A stretch of DNA of 64,000 nucleotides from a virus, in the IMG/VR virus record IMGVR_UViG_3300044811_000010, positions 1 to 64,000 of that record. One strand, given 5' to 3'. Under the pieces are notes generated by a model. It had not been told where the DNA came from and did no database searches. It saw nothing but the letters and a program-made list of their open reading frames with translations. The position numbers and the translations under genes were made by a program. How positions within the stretch are numbered: the stretch's first letter is position 1; every line of letters begins with the position of its first letter. Positions 12,364 through 21,325 of the stretch are shown here, piece after piece.

Positions 12364-12686
12364 ACCTGCAGCGACCCTAGCGACGCGTCGGCGCTACGCA
12401 TCTTGAACAGCTTACGTCGCTCGCGTTGAAGGGATGTGCTCGCTTCACGGATCTTCTTCCGGTTGCGCTCGGCGGTGTCAGTCGCCGGGCCGTAGGGGAA
12501 TCGCCCGATCTCGGATCGCAGGGGAGCCATGGCGGCCTTGATCCGCGTCAACGCCAGCTCGATGTCCTCGTTGCGCTGCGTGGAGGACTTCTTCGACCGG
12601 CGTCGATGGATCCGGCGGACCTGCTGAGCGTAGGCGACCGCCGCTTCCGCGCGCTCGATGCAATCCTGGGGTAGCTTGTTCGGCAT
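12360..12686 (-). CDS. Basic helical hypothetical protein
   Basis: 108 residues, very rich in Arg and Lys, predicted mostly helical (RRIHRRRSKKSSTQR, LQRERRKLFK), so a nucleic-acid contact is possible. ATG 12686 is six bases after a -10 box, and the TGATG junction also couples it to the upstream nuclease gene. No family recognised. Confidence 0.6.
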   Translation of the reverse strand: MPNKLPQDCIERAEAAVAYAQQVRRIHRRRSKKSSTQRNEDIELALTRIKAAMAPLRSEIGRFPYGPATDTAERNRKKIREASTSLQRERRKLFKMRSADASLGSLQV

Positions 12687-13042
12687 CAGACGAGCGTACC
12701 AGTTAGCGCACGCCAGCGCTCGTCCGCCGCTTCAAGGGCTGCGCGGCTGTATGGCGCGTCGCGGTAGAGAGGCGCAACGAAGTCAACATCCTCTAGAGAG
12801 GCAATGAAGCTAACGAGGGCCGCCGACGGAGAAAACCACTCCCCTCGAAGATGGTCAGCTAGGAAGCGATGATGAATGGCCGCCTCTTCTTCCCTGCCGA
12901 CTCCTCGGATAACGCCCCTGACACTCGACGGGTAGGGAAGCACACCCCCGAGCGCCGCAATCCTCTTCTTCAGCGACTGCTCGTCCCTGCTGAAGCCAAT
13001 CTTGATCGGGCCGTCAATGCCCATCTGCAGAAAGTACACCAT
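12686..13042 (-). CDS. GIY-YIG family protein (T5orf172 type)
   Basis: 118 residues. VYFLQMGIDGPIKIGFSRD starts the domain, followed by RIAALGG, EEEAAIHHRF and LRGEWF, the usual T5orf172 order. Such small GIY-YIG nucleases occur in many phages, either as mobile endonucleases or with unknown targets. ATG 13042 is fixed by the -10 box TACTAT six bases upstream; the longer frame crosses it. First gene of the leftward run 11194-13042. Confidence 0.78.
   Translation of the reverse strand: MVYFLQMGIDGPIKIGFSRDEQSLKKRIAALGGVLPYPSSVRGVIRGVGREEEAAIHHRFLADHLRGEWFSPSAALVSFIASLEDVDFVAPLYRDAPYSRAALEAADERWRALTGTLV
12693..12698 (-). promoter_or_regulatory. -10 box of leaderless promoter
   Basis: TGG-TACGCT on the minus strand, six bases before ATG 12686, inside the 3' end of the upstream gene. 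Confidence 0.5.
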
Positions 13043-13048
13043 AGGGGA

Positions 13049-13054
13049 ATAGTA
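13049..13054 (-). promoter_or_regulatory. -10 box of leaderless promoter
   Basis: TGG-TACTAT on the minus strand, six bases before ATG 13042. Confidence 0.55.
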
Positions 13055-13169
13055 CCACAACAGCAGGCGGGCTTAGCCCCATCAAATGCCGCTTGAGATG
13101 CTTGTAAGTGGTACGAATGTCCCAACTTTATGGCCCGTGTTTACTGGGGATTTCGGACGTACGCCCGTC

Positions 13170-13189
13170 ACACACTATAGATAGTGTGT
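13170..13189. repeat. Palindrome in the head-module leader
   Basis: Perfect ACACACTAT / ATAGTGTGT with a two-base centre. Candidate operator for the structural operon; it follows an extended -10 (TGG-TACGAA, about 13113) and a 16-codon reading frame starting near 13129. Confidence 0.45.
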
Positions 13190-13208
13190 AGGGCTCGCCG
13201 ACAACTCC

Positions 13209-13261
13209 CTACCGGCAGCTCACGAAATCGGGTCTGTACCACCTGTCGGCTGCCCCGGTAG
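13209..13261 (+). promoter_or_regulatory. Hairpin in the portal 5' leader
   Basis: CTACCGGCAG pairs with CTGCCCCGGTAG (two-base bulge) around a ~31-nt loop, ending 11 bases before ATG 13273. The portal gene lacks a Shine-Dalgarno site, so this structure may control its translation. Confidence 0.4.
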
Positions 13262-13272
13262 TCTCCCGGTTG

Positions 13273-15516
13273 ATGGACTTCGACCTGACACGCGCGTTGC
13301 GAGCCCAAGCGGCAGGGAAGGCGCTTGGTCCGTTCCCGGCGCTCATGAGCCGCGACCCTGTCTCGACATACACACCTGGATATGGTCAGCAGCCCCGCAC
13401 CGACGCGCTGTTCTCTCAGCAGAACGCCGAGCGCCACGCTGGCGCATACGGCGGCGATCAGGCGATGGACTGGGTCTATGACGCGATCAACCTCTACGCC
13501 GACCCGATCTCCACCGCCCCCTTCCACCTGAAGCAGCAGGACGGCACCAAGCTGGTCAAGACCCGCCTGAAGGGCACGCCGCCCGACCACAATGTCGGCC
13601 CGCCCGATCTCTACCGGCTGCTTGAGCAGCCCAACCCGTTCATGATGTACGACGAGCTGGTGGCGCTGCTCGTCATCGACCTGATGCTGGTCGGCAATGC
13701 CTACTGGTTCAAGTGGCGCACCGGAACGTCCGGCAAGCCGCTGGCGATCTACCGCCTAGCGCCGTCGCACGTCAAGCTCGTTCCGGGGCCGTTCGGACCC
13801 GAGCGCTACGAGTACCAGCCGCCCGGAGTCAAGGACCCGCTGAAGATCAGCGCTGAGGACATGCTGCACTTCCGGCGACCCAACCCTCACTCTCAGTACC
13901 TCGGCCTCGGCGTCATTCAAGGCGGCGGCCGGGCGATGGACCTTGACCTCGCTGTGACCGACACCGTTGCGAGCTACTACGAGAACCGCGCCGACCCGTC
14001 CATGATCATTCAGGCCGAGCGCCGGGTGTCGCGCGACGTGTTCAACAAGCTTCGCGCGCAGCTTCGAGCCCGCTCGTCTGGGTCGCACCGAGCCGGCGAA
14101 CTGCTCGTCCTTGAAGCGGGGTTGAAGGCATCCTCGCTGAGCGCCAGCGCCAGCAACGCCCTTTTCGACTCGCTTTCGAAGATGTCGCGCGACCGGATCC
14201 TCGCCAAGTTCCGCGCGAACCCGAAGCTGTTGGGCATCATGGACGAGACGGGCGGCGCCGACAAGGTCGCCGACGCGCGCTTGGAGTTTGACAACGCTGC
14301 CCTGCGCCCGTTCATGGACAAGCTGCAGAAGCTCATCTCGGCCAAGCTCACGGCGGCGTGGGACTGCGAGTACGTCATCGACTACCGCACGCAGATGCCG
14401 CCGGACCAAGCCGTCAAGGTCGCGGGCGAGATCGCCAAGATTCCGGGGATCAAGGTCCGCGAGCTGCGTCGGCAGTACACGCAGTTCGGCATCGAAGAGT
14501 CGACCGGGGACGCCGCGATTGACGAGACGGTCCTCAACATGCCGACCAACGAGCTGGACGCCAACGGCAACCCCATCGGAGGGGGCGCCGGGCTCGCCGA
14601 TCAGCCTCTACCCGGCGAGGCAGGCCGCCCGCCCGGCGGCAATCGCACCGCAGCGTTCCCGAAGAACGGAGCCGCACCCACGCCGGGCGCCCGCGTTCGT
14701 GGCCCCGCCAAGAAGTCTCTGGACGAGATCGCCGCTCGCCTTGAAGTCCTAGGGCTCCTCGAAAGGGTCGAAGGCAAGGCGGTCAGCACGCCAGCGCCCG
14801 ACAACCGGCTCTCGGGAGAGCACCGCCCGAGCGACAGCTTCGCGGGCGCCCGGCGCATCGACATTGACGATGCCGCCTCTGACATCGCTGCGGGGCTTCG
14901 CGACGCGTCGGTAACTCTTGAGCGAGCGCTGCTGGACCACGTCGAGGGCAAGGCCCTGAAGACCTCAGACCTCGCAGGCCGCATCCGCAAGTCGGTGGCG
15001 TGGACGACGTTCCGCAACCAGATCACCAAGATCATCGAAGACGGCGCCAAGCGTGCTGCCCAGAGCGCGGTCGCGCACTCCGGGCTGACTCTTGAGGACG
15101 AGGTCGACTACGACTCCATCGTGAAGTCCGTCGCGAACCGTCCCGAGGGCATCCGCAGCATCGTCAACACGCTGCGCACCCGCGTTGTCAACGCCATCAA
15201 GGACGCCCGCAACGCCAACGCTGAGCGCACCGAGTTCGAGACTGCGGTTCGAGCGTCGCTGAGCGATTGGGCCGCCTCGCAGGCAGTCACCATCGCTGAC
15301 ACCGAGGCAACCCACACCTACAACGAAGCGACGCTCACAGCCGCCGAGCAGGCGGGCATCAAGTCGGTGCTCGTGACCGACGGCGACGAGGACGACGAGC
15401 CCTGCATTGAGGCCAACGGCCAGGTCTGGGACATCAAGACCGCCCGCGAGCGCCGAGTGGAGCACCCGCGCTGCCGCCGCGCCTTCCTTCCTCTGACTGC
15501 TGAAGCGGTAACCTAG
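13273..15516 (+). CDS. Portal protein fused to a MuF-like head protein
   Basis: 747 residues. The N-terminal ~430 residues are an HK97-type portal (MDWVYDAINLYADPIS, FRRPNPHSQYLGLGVIQGG, KFRANPKLLGIMDETG). A Pro/Gly/Ala-rich linker (about 435-490) leads to a second region ending in ADTEATHTYNEAT, VTDGDEDDEPC and EHPRCRRAFLP, which is the C-terminal pattern of SPP1 gp7/MuF minor head proteins. The fusion would put the DNA-gate subunit and an ejected or neck protein in one chain. ATG 13273; TTG 13270 is also possible. Confidence 0.88.
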   Translation: MDFDLTRALRAQAAGKALGPFPALMSRDPVSTYTPGYGQQPRTDALFSQQNAERHAGAYGGDQAMDWVYDAINLYADPISTAPFHLKQQDGTKLVKTRLKGTPPDHNVGPPDLYRLLEQPNPFMMYDELVALLVIDLMLVGNAYWFKWRTGTSGKPLAIYRLAPSHVKLVPGPFGPERYEYQPPGVKDPLKISAEDMLHFRRPNPHSQYLGLGVIQGGGRAMDLDLAVTDTVASYYENRADPSMIIQAERRVSRDVFNKLRAQLRARSSGSHRAGELLVLEAGLKASSLSASASNALFDSLSKMSRDRILAKFRANPKLLGIMDETGGADKVADARLEFDNAALRPFMDKLQKLISAKLTAAWDCEYVIDYRTQMPPDQAVKVAGEIAKIPGIKVRELRRQYTQFGIEESTGDAAIDETVLNMPTNELDANGNPIGGGAGLADQPLPGEAGRPPGGNRTAAFPKNGAAPTPGARVRGPAKKSLDEIAARLEVLGLLERVEGKAVSTPAPDNRLSGEHRPSDSFAGARRIDIDDAASDIAAGLRDASVTLERALLDHVEGKALKTSDLAGRIRKSVAWTTFRNQITKIIEDGAKRAAQSAVAHSGLTLEDEVDYDSIVKSVANRPEGIRSIVNTLRTRVVNAIKDARNANAERTEFETAVRASLSDWAASQAVTIADTEATHTYNEATLTAAEQAGIKSVLVTDGDEDDEPCIEANGQVWDIKTARERRVEHPRCRRAFLPLTAEAVT

Positions 15517-15520
15517 GGCC

Positions 15521-15718
15521 ATGCACGCCTACTTCTTCGCAGCCGATGTTCACAACGCGACGCGCGGGCGCCCCAAGCGTAAGCGTTCGGCGGGCGCCGG
15601 GTCTGCGGTCAAGGTCGGAGGCCACACGAGGACCCCACGAGGCCCCAATCGAGGGAAGCCCTCGGTTCGAGTCGACGGCTACGCTCGCGGAAAGCCGAAG
15701 AAGCGCCGCAAGTCGTAA
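15521..15718 (+). CDS. Small very basic protein
   Basis: 65 residues, about a third Arg and Lys (GRPKRKRS, RGKPKKRRKS), likely to bind DNA or RNA. A -10-like TAACCT ends six bases before ATG 15521. Lies right after the portal fusion. Similar short basic proteins follow at 18626, 27829, 39389 and 39580. Confidence 0.55.
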   Translation: MHAYFFAADVHNATRGRPKRKRSAGAGSAVKVGGHTRTPRGPNRGKPSVRVDGYARGKPKKRRKS

Positions 15719-15760
15719 TGTGGTACGCTTCCTAGCCCCGAGCAAGGAGCGCGCTACGTC

Positions 15761-16081
15761 ATGAACTACTCGCAGGACGAATTTCTCGACATCATGTCTC
15801 AGGTTGACCGCGAGGGCGGCGACCACTTGGACAAGGTGTGTAAGCATCGGCGCTATACCTTCTCCGGCCCGAAGCAGAAGCCGGTGATTCTTCCCGGCTG
15901 CGGCAACTCCACGCTGTTTGAGATTCCCTACGATCTCGAACCCGCTACCAACGTCTTGGAGAAGGGGAAGATCGGGGTCTGCGCGGTCGATGACGCCATG
16001 GGCGCGTGGCCGCGCTATGGTGCTAACGAGCACTCCCCAGCCACCGGCGGCTGGCTACCCGACATGGAGGAACTTCGGTGA
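15761..16081 (+). CDS. Hypothetical protein
   Basis: 106 residues, mixed composition with cysteines CKHRRY and LPGCGN. An extended -10 (TGG-TACGCT, about 15722) and AAGGAG before ATG 15761 suggest its own transcript. It overlaps the next gene by four bases (GTGA). Function unknown. Confidence 0.6.
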   Translation: MNYSQDEFLDIMSQVDREGGDHLDKVCKHRRYTFSGPKQKPVILPGCGNSTLFEIPYDLEPATNVLEKGKIGVCAVDDAMGAWPRYGANEHSPATGGWLPDMEELR

Positions 16082-16290
16082 CCGTAGAGATCACAGTACG
16101 CGACGTAGTGGACCCCGTTCAGATCGAAGGGGACTTCGCTGGGTTCATCGCCGACCTGAACATCGCGGCAGCGTCCGGCAAGCAGTTCGTGATCTGCAAG
16201 GAGCTGGGCGGCGGCCCGGTCGCGTTCGAGACGCGGAACATCACAATCATGCGCGACGCGGAGGATGACAGTTCCTTCATCGGTCGCTAG
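16078..16290 (+). CDS. Hypothetical small protein
   Basis: 70 residues; GTG start overlapping the previous stop. Beta-alpha-beta-like pattern (VEITVRDVV, DFAGFIADLNIAAASGKQFVI, VAFETRNITIMRD). Unknown role. Confidence 0.58.
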   Translation: MTVEITVRDVVDPVQIEGDFAGFIADLNIAAASGKQFVICKELGGGPVAFETRNITIMRDAEDDSSFIGR

Positions 16291-16414
16291 CTCTCTGTTG
16301 GCTTTCGGAGCCATCCTGACGGTCGTCTCCCCGGCCGCCGGGGTCATCGTTGCCGGGCTCGGGCTGGCTTTCGAGCTGGTGCTGTTCGTCGTCAGTGCGA
16401 CTGGGCAGCCCTGA
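16265..16414 (+). CDS. Small two-helix membrane protein
   Basis: 49 residues. Two hydrophobic segments (SLLAFGAILTVVSPAAGVIV and GLAFELVLFVVSA) separated by Ala-Gly. It overlaps the upstream gene by 26 bases, and its stop shares a base with the next ATG (TGATG), which supports it being real. Unknown function. Confidence 0.5.
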   Translation: MTVPSSVASSLLAFGAILTVVSPAAGVIVAGLGLAFELVLFVVSATGQP

Positions 16415-16656
16415 TGGCGATTGGCCGCCGCTGCTCGCTAGGTTGCGAATCGTGGCCCGACGAGGCGCTATTCACGACCTGTCCGCAATGCGGCGAGCCT
16501 ACGCAGAGGATGCGTAACCTGCATCCTCTCGCGGCCGACGAGGCTCACAACGTGCTCGCCCATTACGAATTCGAGAAGTTCTACGTCCGCTATTGCAGGC
16601 AGCGCGGCCAGCGGGTCGAGGGGCCGCTTCTTGATGAGCCCAGTCCAGTTGGCTAG
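16414..16656 (+). CDS. Small zinc-finger protein
   Basis: 80 residues. CSLGCESW (7-14) and CPQCGEP (23-29) give two cysteine pairs, a likely zinc ribbon. One-base overlap with the upstream membrane protein. Partner and role unknown. Confidence 0.6.
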   Translation: MAIGRRCSLGCESWPDEALFTTCPQCGEPTQRMRNLHPLAADEAHNVLAHYEFEKFYVRYCRQRGQRVEGPLLDEPSPVG

Positions 16657-16828
16657 ACTTCTGATTGGCACTTTCGAGGCCGTCGAGCTGGCAGATCGAG
16701 TCCTGAGCAGGGCGTTCCCGTACCGCTGGACTCGGGACGCTCTACTTGATACGATCCTAGGCCCCGCCGATAGCTTCGAGTACGTCAGCAGAACTGCCCC
16801 CGCAGGACCGCCGCCGACCATCTCATAG
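16634..16828 (+). CDS. Hypothetical small protein
   Basis: 64 residues from ATG 16634, overlapping the upstream gene by 23 bases. Helical N-terminus (SPVQLARLLIGTFEAVELADRV split over residues 2-23). No family recognised; frame use is consistent with coding. Confidence 0.5.
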   Translation: MSPVQLARLLIGTFEAVELADRVLSRAFPYRWTRDALLDTILGPADSFEYVSRTAPAGPPPTIS

Positions 16829-16876
16829 CCGAGCGGAACACCCGCTCACAGCCTGAATCCACAGGAGGATTACCCC

Positions 16877-18595
16877 TTGTCTGACATCTCCCCGTTCCAG
16901 ACCGACTTCGCGCACTCGGTCATCAGCGCGAAGTACATGGCCCCGCACGGAGAGCGCCATTGGTTCCAGACCGCTGACCGCGCCGTACTCCACCCGCTTG
17001 CCGCGCTCGAAGCGCGCACGGGCAAGTCCTACGCGCGAGAGCGTATCGCGCTACAGGCGCTCGTGCGCGCACGTCACTTCATGCCCGGCGGTCGTTACCT
17101 CTACGCGTCGGGCAACGATTTCCACCAAGTCCAGAACTGCCTGCTGCTGTCGTGCGAGGATACTCGCGAGGGCTGGGCAGACCTGTCGTGGAAGTCTGAA
17201 ATGTCGCTACTGACAGGCGCCGGCATCGGCGTCTACTATGGGGATGTACGCCCCAACGGAACGCTCGTCGGCCGCACTGGCGGCACGGCCAGCGGCCCCA
17301 TCCCGAAGATGATTCAGGTCAACGAGACGGGCCGTGCCGCTGTTCAGGGCGGAGATAGGCGGTCTGCGGTCTGGGCTGGGCTACCTTGGTGGCACGCGGA
17401 CGTGTTCTGGTTCAACCGCGTCAAGGACTGGCCGCAGTACCTCAAGGACGCGAAGGCTGAGGACCCCAGCATCGCTGCGCCGATGGACATGACCAACATC
17501 TCCGTGTGCCTTGACGACGAGTTCTTCGAGCTGATGGACACGGGAACGCTCGATGACCAGTCTTGGTTCTTGGAGAACGGCTACTCGGCCCCTGACGGCG
17601 GCACTTGGTCCGAATGGGCTCGGCGCGTCTACTGGGACGTAGTCAACCGGATGACGCAGACCGGCGAGCCGGGCTTCTCTGTTGACCTTGGGGAGCACCG
17701 TGACGAGAAGCTGCGCAACGCTTGCACCGAAATCGTCTCGGCGGATGACTCTGACATCTGCAACCTCGGGGGCATCGTCCTCTCGCGATTCACTAGCCCC
17801 AGCGACTTCGAGGAAGCGGTGCGGCTCGGGGTCCTGTACCTGACTGCCGGCACGGTCTACTCCGATCTTCCGTACGCGAAGGTTGGAGAGGTCCGTGAGA
17901 AGAATAGGCGCCTCGGTCTTGACCTGCTAGGAGTCCATGAGTTCCTGCTGATGCGTGGCCTCAAGTACGGAACCGACGACGCCTTCGAGGCGTTGGAGCC
18001 CTACATGGAGGTCTACGACCGGGCGTTGGAATACGCCCACGAGGCCCAGGCCGCCGCTGGGCTGTCGTTGTCGGTCGCGGCGACCTCCGGAGCCCCTACA
18101 GGCACGCGCGGCATCGGAGCTGAGACGACGACAGGCTGGGAGCCGGTCACCTACACGGCGTATAGCCGCTCCGTCATTACGTCCAAGGCCCACGCTCCGG
18201 ACGAGCGCACGCTGCACTATGTCGTGGATCCGACGGTCGAACGGCTGATCAAGGAAGGCTACATCCTGCCCACCGACGATATTGAGGACTCGGCTACGCT
18301 GGCATACGACTACGAGAGCCGCTTCCGCATGCAGGCGTACGCTCAATCTCATACCGATCAGGCGATCAGCATGACGATCAACCTCCCTCACGTCATGACT
18401 AGCGCGCAGGAGCGCAAGCAGTTCGGCGAGACGCTGTACCGCTACCTGCCCAAGCTGCGCGGCATCACGGTCTACCCGAACGGCGCGATCTCGGGGCAGC
18501 CGATCACGCGCGTACCTCTGGCCCAGGCGATGGGCTACGACTACGAGGTCACTGAGGACGCTGAGAAGTGCGCGACGGGGGTCTGCGGCATCTAG
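16877..18595 (+). CDS. nrdJ: Class II (B12-dependent) ribonucleotide reductase
   Basis: 572 residues. Reduces ribonucleotides to deoxyribonucleotides using adenosylcobalamin, with no separate radical subunit. Visible features: QNCLLLSC (Cys88, one partner of the active-site disulfide), LTGAGIGVYYGDVRPNG, the DICNLGGI active-site block (Cys295), and a C-terminal CATGVC pair (565/570) that passes electrons. TTG start with AGGAGG eight bases upstream. It sits between portal and protease, inside the head module, which is unusual for a metabolic gene. Confidence 0.92.
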   Translation: MSDISPFQTDFAHSVISAKYMAPHGERHWFQTADRAVLHPLAALEARTGKSYARERIALQALVRARHFMPGGRYLYASGNDFHQVQNCLLLSCEDTREGWADLSWKSEMSLLTGAGIGVYYGDVRPNGTLVGRTGGTASGPIPKMIQVNETGRAAVQGGDRRSAVWAGLPWWHADVFWFNRVKDWPQYLKDAKAEDPSIAAPMDMTNISVCLDDEFFELMDTGTLDDQSWFLENGYSAPDGGTWSEWARRVYWDVVNRMTQTGEPGFSVDLGEHRDEKLRNACTEIVSADDSDICNLGGIVLSRFTSPSDFEEAVRLGVLYLTAGTVYSDLPYAKVGEVREKNRRLGLDLLGVHEFLLMRGLKYGTDDAFEALEPYMEVYDRALEYAHEAQAAAGLSLSVAATSGAPTGTRGIGAETTTGWEPVTYTAYSRSVITSKAHAPDERTLHYVVDPTVERLIKEGYILPTDDIEDSATLAYDYESRFRMQAYAQSHTDQAISMTINLPHVMTSAQERKQFGETLYRYLPKLRGITVYPNGAISGQPITRVPLAQAMGYDYEVTEDAEKCATGVCGI

Positions 18596-18625
18596 CATGT
18601 CGTAGTGGGCCGTAGGATTTGTCCT

Positions 18626-18799
18626 ATGCCTCTCTCGAACTTGATGTCCAAGCCCGTCCGGACGAAGCCGGTAGTCGTCAAGACCCGAATCCTCCCGGCC
18701 GCCTATCCGGCGGGGCGCGGTGTCAACCAGCCGAGCGGCAAGATCAAGGTCACGCACCGTAACCCGCCGAAGAAGCACAGCGTCGGCCGCCCTAGCTGA
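18626..18799 (+). CDS. Small basic protein
   Basis: 57 residues, Lys/Arg/Pro-rich, ending NPPKKHSVGRPS. A -10 box TAGGAT ends seven bases before ATG 18626; the upstream GTG 18605 would lie before it. Precedes the prohead protease by two bases. Unknown role. Confidence 0.55.
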   Translation: MPLSNLMSKPVRTKPVVVKTRILPAAYPAGRGVNQPSGKIKVTHRNPPKKHSVGRPS

Positions 18800-18801
18800 G
18801 C

Positions 18802-19533
18802 ATGCAGTTCCCGGCTGACATCTTCGTCTCCCCGGTCGAGGGCCATGACGACCTGATCGCGTTCCGCTACGACTTCACGCTCGAAGGCAAGGCAGTCGAT
18901 GGGGCGTCGCCGCAGATCATCACTGAAGACGAGAACGGCGACCTCATCATCGAGGGCTACGCCGCAGTCTTCGATGGGCTCGACCGGCAGCGCGAGAACT
19001 TCGCCGACGGCGCCTTCCAGCGAGGCATTAAGAGCTTCCTCGACGGCCAAGCCTCTCTGAACTTTCACCACAAGCACGATCATGGGATCGGCAAGGTTCT
19101 CGACCTCAAGGAAGAGGAGGGCAAGGGGCTGTGGATGAAGGCGCGCGTTGATCATCAGCCTGAGTCCTCGCCGCTGCGCTACATCTACAACGCCGTCAAG
19201 AAGGGCACGTACAGCGCTCTCTCCGTGGGTGGGTTCTTCAAGCGTGCCCTCGTCGCTGGCGGCCAGAGGATCGTGGACTGCGACTTCACTGAAATCAGCG
19301 TCACTCCTGTTCCGGTTCACCCCGGAACAAGCTTCGCTGTCGTTGCCGGTAAGGCTCTCGCGAGCGACCTGCAGTCCGAGAACCTCAAGGTTCCGAAGCT
19401 GCCGGAAGACGAGATTCGCGACGATGACTTCTTCTCGGCGCAGTGCGCGCTTGAGACGCTGGACCGTATCTTCACGCAGCTCTCGAAGCGTGGAGCAGTC
19501 ACTTCAACCTCGGATGCCGCAGCCGCTGCTTAG
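18802..19533 (+). CDS. Prohead maturation protease (HK97/S78 type)
   Basis: 243 residues. Processes the head scaffold and capsid. The family pattern is clear: IIEGYAAVFDGLDRQRENF early, catalytic His region NFHHKHDHGIG (87-97), Ser in YSALSVGGFF (137-146), and DFTEISVTPVPVHPG. The C-terminal acidic helix may act in scaffolding. Directly upstream of the capsid gene. Confidence 0.92.
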   Translation: MQFPADIFVSPVEGHDDLIAFRYDFTLEGKAVDGASPQIITEDENGDLIIEGYAAVFDGLDRQRENFADGAFQRGIKSFLDGQASLNFHHKHDHGIGKVLDLKEEEGKGLWMKARVDHQPESSPLRYIYNAVKKGTYSALSVGGFFKRALVAGGQRIVDCDFTEISVTPVPVHPGTSFAVVAGKALASDLQSENLKVPKLPEDEIRDDDFFSAQCALETLDRIFTQLSKRGAVTSTSDAAAAA

Positions 19534-19565
19534 CGGTTGTCACTGGCGAAGGTAAGGTACCACTC

Positions 19566-20888
19566 ATGGATCTCAAGCAGCTCACCGACGCGATCTCCGC
19601 CCTGGAGACGAAGGCCAACGAGACGCTCGCCGCTGTCGAGGCTGGCGACAAGACGGCCGAGGAAGCCAAGGCGCTCATCGCCGAGTGGCAGCCTCAGATC
19701 GAAACCCTCACGCGCGACCGTGAGTCTGCTCTGCAGGCCAAGGCGCTCGAAGACCTGCGCGGCGAGTTCGGCACGCTGCAGTCCGTCATCGAAGACCTCC
19801 GCAAGCCCGCTGGTGAGTTCGTGCTTCCCACGGACGGCGAGGGCAAGTCGCTTCCCGAGGACGACCCCTACTCCGCAGGCAACTACTCCGTCTTCGCCGA
19901 CATCCGCATGGCGAACAAGGGCCAGCAGGACGCCCGCGACCGTCTGACCAAGGGCTTCGAGGGTCTGACCCCCGAGGGCAAGGCTATGACGGAAGGTACC
20001 GACGCGCAGGGCGGCTACCTCGTTCGCCCGCAGATCGAGCGCCAGATCGTTGAGGCCCGCGAGCTGGACAACGTCCTTCGCACCCTCTGCTCCAAGCTGA
20101 ACGTCACCACGACGAGCATTCAGCTCGACCAGATCGGCCTGACGACGACTGCCGGCTGGGTCGCCGAGCTGGCTCAGAAGCCTGAGTCGACCGGCATGAC
20201 GCTGGCGACCGTCACGGCCAACGTCTTCACGGCGGCTGGCCTCGCGACGATCTCCAACCAGCTCCTGCAGGACTCCAACCCGGCCATCGACGGCCTCGTC
20301 ACGGCTGACCTCGCCAAGCGCCTCGTCGCGCTGGAAGAGACGGCCTTCCTCAACGGCTCCGGAACGGGACAGCCTCTCGGCATCCTGAACACTCCGGGCA
20401 TCGGCGCAACGCCGCTGACGGCGACGGACATTCTCTCGCTGCTGGACTCGATCCTCGACTCCATCGCGACGGTCGAAACGGCGCACGGCGCCCCGACGGC
20501 CATCCTGATGCACCCGCGTACGTGGACTCGCATCCTGAAGTCCCGCGACTCGCAGGGCGCCTACTACATCGACCCGGTCGGCGGTCCTCAGGACCCCCGC
20601 ACGGGACAGCGCGGCCCGGTCAAGTCCCTCTGGGGCTACCAGGTTGTCACGTCCAACCGAGTCCCGACCAACCTCGGAACGGGCACCAACGAGTCTCGCG
20701 TCATCATCGGCGACTTCGCCGAGGCGCTGATCCTCGACCGTCAGGGAATCACGGTGGACGAGTCGAGCCACGTCTTTTTCACCACGAACCAGACGGTGTT
20801 CCGCGCTGAGCAGCGAGTCGGCTTCACCGCCGCCCGCACCCCGTCCGCCTTCAACGTGGTCGGTGGCGTCGGCCTGGCCAACGGCTGA
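19566..20888 (+). CDS. Major capsid protein (HK97 fold)
   Basis: 440 residues. Residues 1-85 form a charged coiled-coil delta domain usually removed by the protease. The fold core follows: TDAQGGYLVRPQIERQIVE, LEETAFLNGSGTGQPLGILN, AILMHPRTWTRIL, LWGYQVVTSNRVPT and VFRAEQRVGFTAARTPSAF. GAAGGTAAGG precedes ATG 19566. Order protease-capsid matches HK97-type heads. Confidence 0.95.
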   Translation: MDLKQLTDAISALETKANETLAAVEAGDKTAEEAKALIAEWQPQIETLTRDRESALQAKALEDLRGEFGTLQSVIEDLRKPAGEFVLPTDGEGKSLPEDDPYSAGNYSVFADIRMANKGQQDARDRLTKGFEGLTPEGKAMTEGTDAQGGYLVRPQIERQIVEARELDNVLRTLCSKLNVTTTSIQLDQIGLTTTAGWVAELAQKPESTGMTLATVTANVFTAAGLATISNQLLQDSNPAIDGLVTADLAKRLVALEETAFLNGSGTGQPLGILNTPGIGATPLTATDILSLLDSILDSIATVETAHGAPTAILMHPRTWTRILKSRDSQGAYYIDPVGGPQDPRTGQRGPVKSLWGYQVVTSNRVPTNLGTGTNESRVIIGDFAEALILDRQGITVDESSHVFFTTNQTVFRAEQRVGFTAARTPSAFNVVGGVGLANG

Positions 20889-20917
20889 TCAACCAGCCTC
20901 ACTAGGAGAACTGACTA

Positions 20918-21325
20918 ATGGCACCCATTTCTACACCTGACAAGCCGGAGATCGTCGCTCAGGCTGGCGCCCTCATCGGTGACGAGGCAGTCAACGCTGC
21001 CCGCCACGTTGTCGAGCCCGAAGTCAACACCGAGCCCGTCGACGCGCAGGTCGCGCCCGAGCGCGACGCGGCGGCAGCGTCGGTCACCGTCCATGAGACG
21101 GTTGTCCACACCGACCGCGTGATCACGGATCCGTCCTCTCCGGAGGCCGTCCAGATCCCCGACGCAGGTCGCGGCGACGCTCGTCTCCCGATCCATCAGC
21201 TCGGCGAGCCCACGCCGGAGCAGGTCTTCGCTGGTGAAGAGAAGGAGAGCGACGAAGCTCCCGCCTCCACGCCGGACGAGACTCCGACCTCCACGCCGGA
21301 CGAGACTCCGACCAACAACGCCTAG
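20918..21325 (+). CDS. Acidic protein downstream of capsid
   Basis: 135 residues, acidic, with a C-terminal tandem repeat (TPDETPTS then TPDETPTN). Probably extended. The position directly after the capsid suggests head assembly or decoration, but no family is recognised. The ribosome-site context TAGGAGAACTGACT recurs exactly before the gene at 27829. Confidence 0.65.
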   Translation: MAPISTPDKPEIVAQAGALIGDEAVNAARHVVEPEVNTEPVDAQVAPERDAAAASVTVHETVVHTDRVITDPSSPEAVQIPDAGRGDARLPIHQLGEPTPEQVFAGEEKESDEAPASTPDETPTSTPDETPTNNA

